Positions 61,326 to 64,000 of a DNA stretch of 64,000 nucleotides are shown piece after piece. The stretch is from Calidifontibacter indicus. Its GTDB lineage: Bacteria > Actinomycetota > Actinomycetes > Actinomycetales > Dermatophilaceae. The position numbers were made by a program, and so were the translations under genes. Position 1 is the stretch's first letter; each line of letters opens with the position of its first letter. Below the pieces are notes generated by a model. That model was not told where the DNA came from. It worked only from the letters and a program-made list of their open reading frames with translations, and searched no databases. The DNA lies in assembly GCF_003386865.1 (NCBI RefSeq), contig NZ_QTUA01000001.1, positions 248,001-312,000 on the forward strand, written 5' to 3'.

Positions 61326-62033
61326 ATGACGTCCAAGGACATGCTCAGCCGCCGACAGATCGCCGACGCCGCACTCGCCGACTGGCGCAAACTCGGTCAG
61401 GGGCTGCACGCCCGGTATCTCGCCCACGACTTCGCTGCCGGCGCGAGGTTCACGGCCGCGGTCGGCGCGGTCTGCGACGAAGCCACGCACTACCCGCGAG
61501 TGTCGATCGGGCCGGGCTACGTCGACCTGAAGCTCGTCAGCGACGACGCGATCTACCGTTCCGACGACGGCACGGAGTACACCGTCGAATGGGTCACCCA
61601 GCAGGACGTCGACCTTGCTCGCCGTATCGCGGAAGTCGCTGCCGAGCACGGTCTGGTAGCCGACCCGTCCGCGGTCAGCCACGTCGAACTCGGTCTCGAC
61701 ACAACGGATTCCGCGAAGATCGCACCCGTCTGGGCCGCGCTGCTGACCGGTGACCCGAGCTCCCGAGGGCGCGGAACGCCCAGCGACGAGATCAGGGACG
61801 CCGGCGGACGCGTCCCCAACCTGTGGTTCGGCGACGGCACCGACGAGCAGCACCGGTTCCACCTGGAGGTCTACGTCGCGCCGGAGGTGGCCGCGCAACG
61901 GATCGCGGCGGCCGTCGCCGCGGGCGGCACCGTGGTCGACGACAGCGAGTCGCCGGGCGTCACGGTGATCGCCGACCAGGTCGGCAACCGCGGGGTGCTC
62001 TGCGTGGCGGCGACACCGCCCGAGGGCGACTGA
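61326..62033 (+). CDS. Pterin-4a-carbinolamine dehydratase-like/VOC fusion protein
   Basis: The 235-aa protein has two domains. Residues 1-108 look like a pterin dehydratase domain (LADWRKLGQGLHARYLAHDFAAGARF, THYPRVSIGPGYVDLKL, DVDLARRIAEVAAEHG), although the usual double-His motif appears as THYP. Residues 115-235 form a Glyoxalase_6-type VOC domain (VSHVELGLDTTD, EQHRFHLEVYV). Such fusions occur in actinobacteria; no activity is established. GGAGGA lies 7 bases before ATG 61326. It is divergent from the VOC gene. Confidence 0.85.
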   Translation: MTSKDMLSRRQIADAALADWRKLGQGLHARYLAHDFAAGARFTAAVGAVCDEATHYPRVSIGPGYVDLKLVSDDAIYRSDDGTEYTVEWVTQQDVDLARRIAEVAAEHGLVADPSAVSHVELGLDTTDSAKIAPVWAALLTGDPSSRGRGTPSDEIRDAGGRVPNLWFGDGTDEQHRFHLEVYVAPEVAAQRIAAAVAAGGTVVDDSESPGVTVIADQVGNRGVLCVAATPPEGD

Positions 62034-62081
62034 GTGCGACTGAGCCGGCGGTCGTACGGCCGAAGGGCCCCGCACCACACG

Positions 62082-62324
62082 ACCATCGCGAAGGCGCACG
62101 ACTGCACGCCCGGCCAGGTCGCACTCGCCTGAATCATCACCACGCGTCCGTACGCGTGCCCGATCCCCGGCACCAGCCGTCCGGAGCGGGCGACCGAGAA
62201 CGCGAAGGCGGCTGAGGTCGAACTCACCGCCGACGACGTCCGCCTGCTCGACGAGACCTCGGCGCGGTTCCAGGTCGACCCGAAGCGCTACCCCGACCAC
62301 ATGCAGCGCCTGATCAACCGCTGA
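62082..62324 (+). pseudogene. Aldo/keto reductase C-terminal remnant
   Basis: One frame reads IAKAHDCTPGQVALA, then TGA where the family has Trp (LAW), then PIPGTSRPERATENAKAAEV and ELTADDVRLLDETSARF, ending DHMQRLINR and TGA at 62322-62324. This is the last ~80 residues of an AKR with one in-frame stop; the N-terminal ~200 residues are absent. No start or site is visible, so it is a remnant. Confidence 0.85.
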
Positions 62325-62458
62325 CGACCGCTACTACGCGTAGATCCTCAGTTCGTCGCGTGGCGCGATCGCCGGGGCGACCAGGTTTCGGTGCGCTGGT
62401 TGGGCACGGTTGCCCCAAGCAGTGACCGATACACCCCGCCGGGCTTACGGTTGGGCGC

Positions 62459-63052
62459 ATGGCCACCCAGTCGGCGTACAGGATCGAATCGCTGAGCCCG
62501 GACACCTGGCCCGCGTTCGACGCGATGGTGCAGCGCCACAACGGCATCTTCGGCGGCTGCTGGTGCATCTGGTTCCACCCCGACGGACCCGAGCGCGGCC
62601 AGGGCGCCGAGGCCAACCGGGCGTTGAAGAAGTCGTACGTCGACAAGGGCGCCGCGCATGCCGCGCTGGTGATGGACGGCGACGAGGCGATCGCGTGGGC
62701 GGAGTTCGGCACGCCCGCCGAACTGCCGACCCTGCACCACCGCAAGCAGTACGACGCCACCAAGACCGACGATCCCGACTACCGGATCACCTGTGTCTTC
62801 GTCGACAAGCGCTACCGCCGACAGGGCATCACCGAACTCGCGATCACCGGCGCGCTCGACCTCATCGCCCGGGCCGGCGGCGGACTCGTCGAGAGCTACC
62901 CGCACGACCTCACCGACCAGACCAAGAAGATGTCGTCGTCGTTCCTCTACAACGGCACTCGCCGGCTCTACGAACGGCTGGGATTCACGTACGACCGGCC
63001 GAAGGGTCTGAAGAACTGCGTGATGGTCAAGACCGTCGAGCCCGCGCGCTGA
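62459..63052 (+). CDS. GNAT-family N-acetyltransferase
   Basis: The 197-aa protein has IESLSPDTWPAFDAMVQRHNGIFGGCWCIWFHP near the N-terminus (a GGCWC motif found in one GNAT subgroup), VFVDKRYRRQGITELAITGALDLI as the acetyl-CoA loop, and NGTRRLYERLGFTYDRPKGLKNCVMVK at the end. The substrate is unknown. TACGGT (62446-62451) lies 7 bases before the ATG, so it is leaderless. Confidence 0.87.
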   Translation: MATQSAYRIESLSPDTWPAFDAMVQRHNGIFGGCWCIWFHPDGPERGQGAEANRALKKSYVDKGAAHAALVMDGDEAIAWAEFGTPAELPTLHHRKQYDATKTDDPDYRITCVFVDKRYRRQGITELAITGALDLIARAGGGLVESYPHDLTDQTKKMSSSFLYNGTRRLYERLGFTYDRPKGLKNCVMVKTVEPAR

Positions 63053-63236
63053 CCGATGAAGGGCCCGGGCCCCGCGGGTCGCCGCGCGGGCGCGACCATG
63101 GACCCGCGCCGCCGTATGCACCATCTGCTTCGGCCTCGCCGGCCCTGGTCGCTGCCACGCCTGCTGCGCGGCGGACGTGTGCAGGCCGCCGTCCACGAGC
63201 CCGGACGGTACGCCCTGCACACCCGCGGTGGGCTCC

Positions 63237-63593
63237 CTACCGGCCGACCGAAAACACGCCGTCGAGCGCCTCGAGCCCACCGGGCACTGCCCAGTAGTAG
63301 ACCCACGTGCCGCGCCGTTCACAATCGATGAGGCCGGCCTCGCGCAGTTTGCGCAGGTGATGGGACACGGTCGGTTGTGACACCCCGACGTCCTGGATGT
63401 CGCACACGCAGGTCTGCCCCTCGCAGCCGGCGATGCGGGTGAACAACCGCAGCCGGACGGGGTCGGCCAGGGCCTTGAAGACCGCCGCCGCGCGCTCGGC
63501 ATCGGCCACGTCGAGCCCGGCGCCCGGGGCACAGGCCTCGCCGCACGCGTCGGTGGTGTTCGCGGCGGCGGTCGAGGTCTGCGTCGTGGTCAC
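63237..63593 (-). CDS. ArsR/SmtB-family repressor
   Basis: The 118-aa protein has the ArsR winged helix: AAVFKALADPVRLRLFTRIAG, the metal-sensing CVCD in helix 3 (GQTCVCDIQDVG), recognition helix SQPTVSHHLRKLREAGLI and wing CERRGTWVYYWAV. The CxC in the DNA-binding helix is the As(III)/Sb(III)-binding site of classical ArsR. GTG 63593 is the longest start. It is divergent from a flavoprotein gene, with inverted repeats between. The ~180 bases after its stop hold nothing recognised. Confidence 0.9.
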   Translation of the reverse strand: MTTTQTSTAAANTTDACGEACAPGAGLDVADAERAAAVFKALADPVRLRLFTRIAGCEGQTCVCDIQDVGVSQPTVSHHLRKLREAGLIDCERRGTWVYYWAVPGGLEALDGVFSVGR

Positions 63594-63602
63594 CTGCCCA
63601 TA

Positions 63603-63654
63603 TTGACAATCATCGATGTAACGCGCAAGGCTGACTGCATCGACAGTTGTCTAA
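63603..63654. promoter_or_regulatory. Candidate ArsR operators
   Basis: TTGACAATCATCGATG (63603-63618) and CATCGACAGTTGTCTAA (63637-63653) are imperfect inverted copies of one another, spanning the gap between arsR and the flavoprotein gene. This is the expected place for divergent control by ArsR. Confidence 0.5.
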
Positions 63655-63673
63655 TCACAGGGTGTGGTCACTG

Positions 63674-64000
63674 ATGGTCTCCGTTGCGCACAGCGAGCTT
63701 CCGGTCGCGGTGATCGGAGCCGGCCCGATCGGGTTGGCCGCCGCCGCCGAACTGGCCGGACGCGAGCAACGGGTCGTCGTCTTCGAGCAGGGCGACCGGC
63801 CCGCGGCCGCGGTGCGGTCGTGGGGCCACGTGCGACTGTTCTCGCCGTGGTCGGAGCTGACCTCGCCCGCCGCAATCGCGCTGCTCGAGCGGACCGGTTG
63901 GACGGCGCCGAACCGCAAGCGGTACCCGACCGGAAGCGACTGGATCGAGGGCTATCTCGCACCACTGGCCGACGCGCTCGGCGACCGCGTCCGGCTGAAC
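63674..64000 (+). CDS. ArsO-like FAD-dependent oxidoreductase, 3'-truncated by window edge
   Basis: The first 109 codons are open to the window end. They show a Rossmann FAD motif LPVAVIGAGPIGLAAAAELAG, EQGDRPAAAVRSWGHVRLFSPW and YPTGSDWIEGYLAPLADALG, which match flavin monooxygenase-like proteins (ArsO group) often encoded in actinobacterial arsenic operons. ATG 63674 has GGGTG upstream as a weak site. It lies next to arsR with operators between, so arsenic-responsive control is likely. Genes such as arsB or arsC may follow outside the window. Confidence 0.82.
   Translation, partial: MVSVAHSELPVAVIGAGPIGLAAAAELAGREQRVVVFEQGDRPAAAVRSWGHVRLFSPWSELTSPAAIALLERTGWTAPNRKRYPTGSDWIEGYLAPLADALGDRVRLN

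Overview
The window reads as chromosome of a high-GC actinobacterium (Actinomycetota, probably Micrococcales; I would guess near Dermacoccaceae, but the sequence alone does not settle the family). The evidence is the very GC-rich third codon positions, abundant GTG starts, 4-base stop/start overlaps inside operons, many genes with a TANNNT -10 box 6-7 bases before the start codon (leaderless transcripts), and actinobacterial families (IcmF, DUF3105/DUF305 pair, ECF42 with DGPF proteins, HPII-type catalase). No tRNA, rRNA, phage, transposase or CRISPR array was recognised.

Layout. 1-18 kb: end of a TerD-type stress gene; icmF (isobutyryl-CoA mutase) divergent from a MarR regulator; a DUF1648 membrane protein; a crcB fluoride-channel pair; two acetyltransferases; a rimK ATP-grasp ligase divergent from an operon of retropepsin-like protease, M14-like deacylase and FAD oxidoreductase; a lipoprotein; a CNNM/CBS transporter pair; a long-chain acyl-CoA ligase; a decayed PP2C phosphatase gene. 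18-23 kb: amidase, alpha/beta hydrolase, an orphan response regulator, and DUF3105/DUF305 membrane proteins. 23-29 kb: a tightly overlapped six-gene operon (four glycosyltransferases, one Zn-dependent dehydrogenase, one SDR) from a single leaderless promoter. 29-38 kb: membrane protein, small GTPase, a second orphan response regulator paralogous to the first, a stress block (large catalase, SDR, DHA2 efflux pump) and a DUF2786 protein. 38-46 kb: DinB protein, two DGPF/YCII proteins with their ECF42 sigma factor, kynureninase, carboxylesterase, S66 peptidase, and several copies of intergenic palindromic repeats.

46-51.5 kb holds the most unusual locus: a four-gene operon, all joints overlapping by 4 bases, encoding a subtilisin-like protease with seven GGQFGGI heptads, an ECF sigma factor, a small regulatory-domain protein and a TPR-CHAT (caspase-like) protein that seems to start at CTG. 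51.8-55 kb: methyltransferase/GNAT pair and a MarR-DoxX-extradiol dioxygenase unit with two identical operators (a quinone/catechol-type stress switch by analogy).

55-62.4 kb is a fluid region. A GH3 glucosidase gene and a copper P-type ATPase gene each carry a +1 frameshift. A lipoprotein gene is flanked by perfect 35-bp copies of the glucosidase 3' end, and the copper ATPase gene by perfect 31-bp copies of the neighbouring VOC gene 3' end, as if single-gene cassettes entered at gene ends. An aldo/keto reductase remnant follows. The window ends in an ArsR repressor divergent from the start of an ArsO-like flavoprotein.
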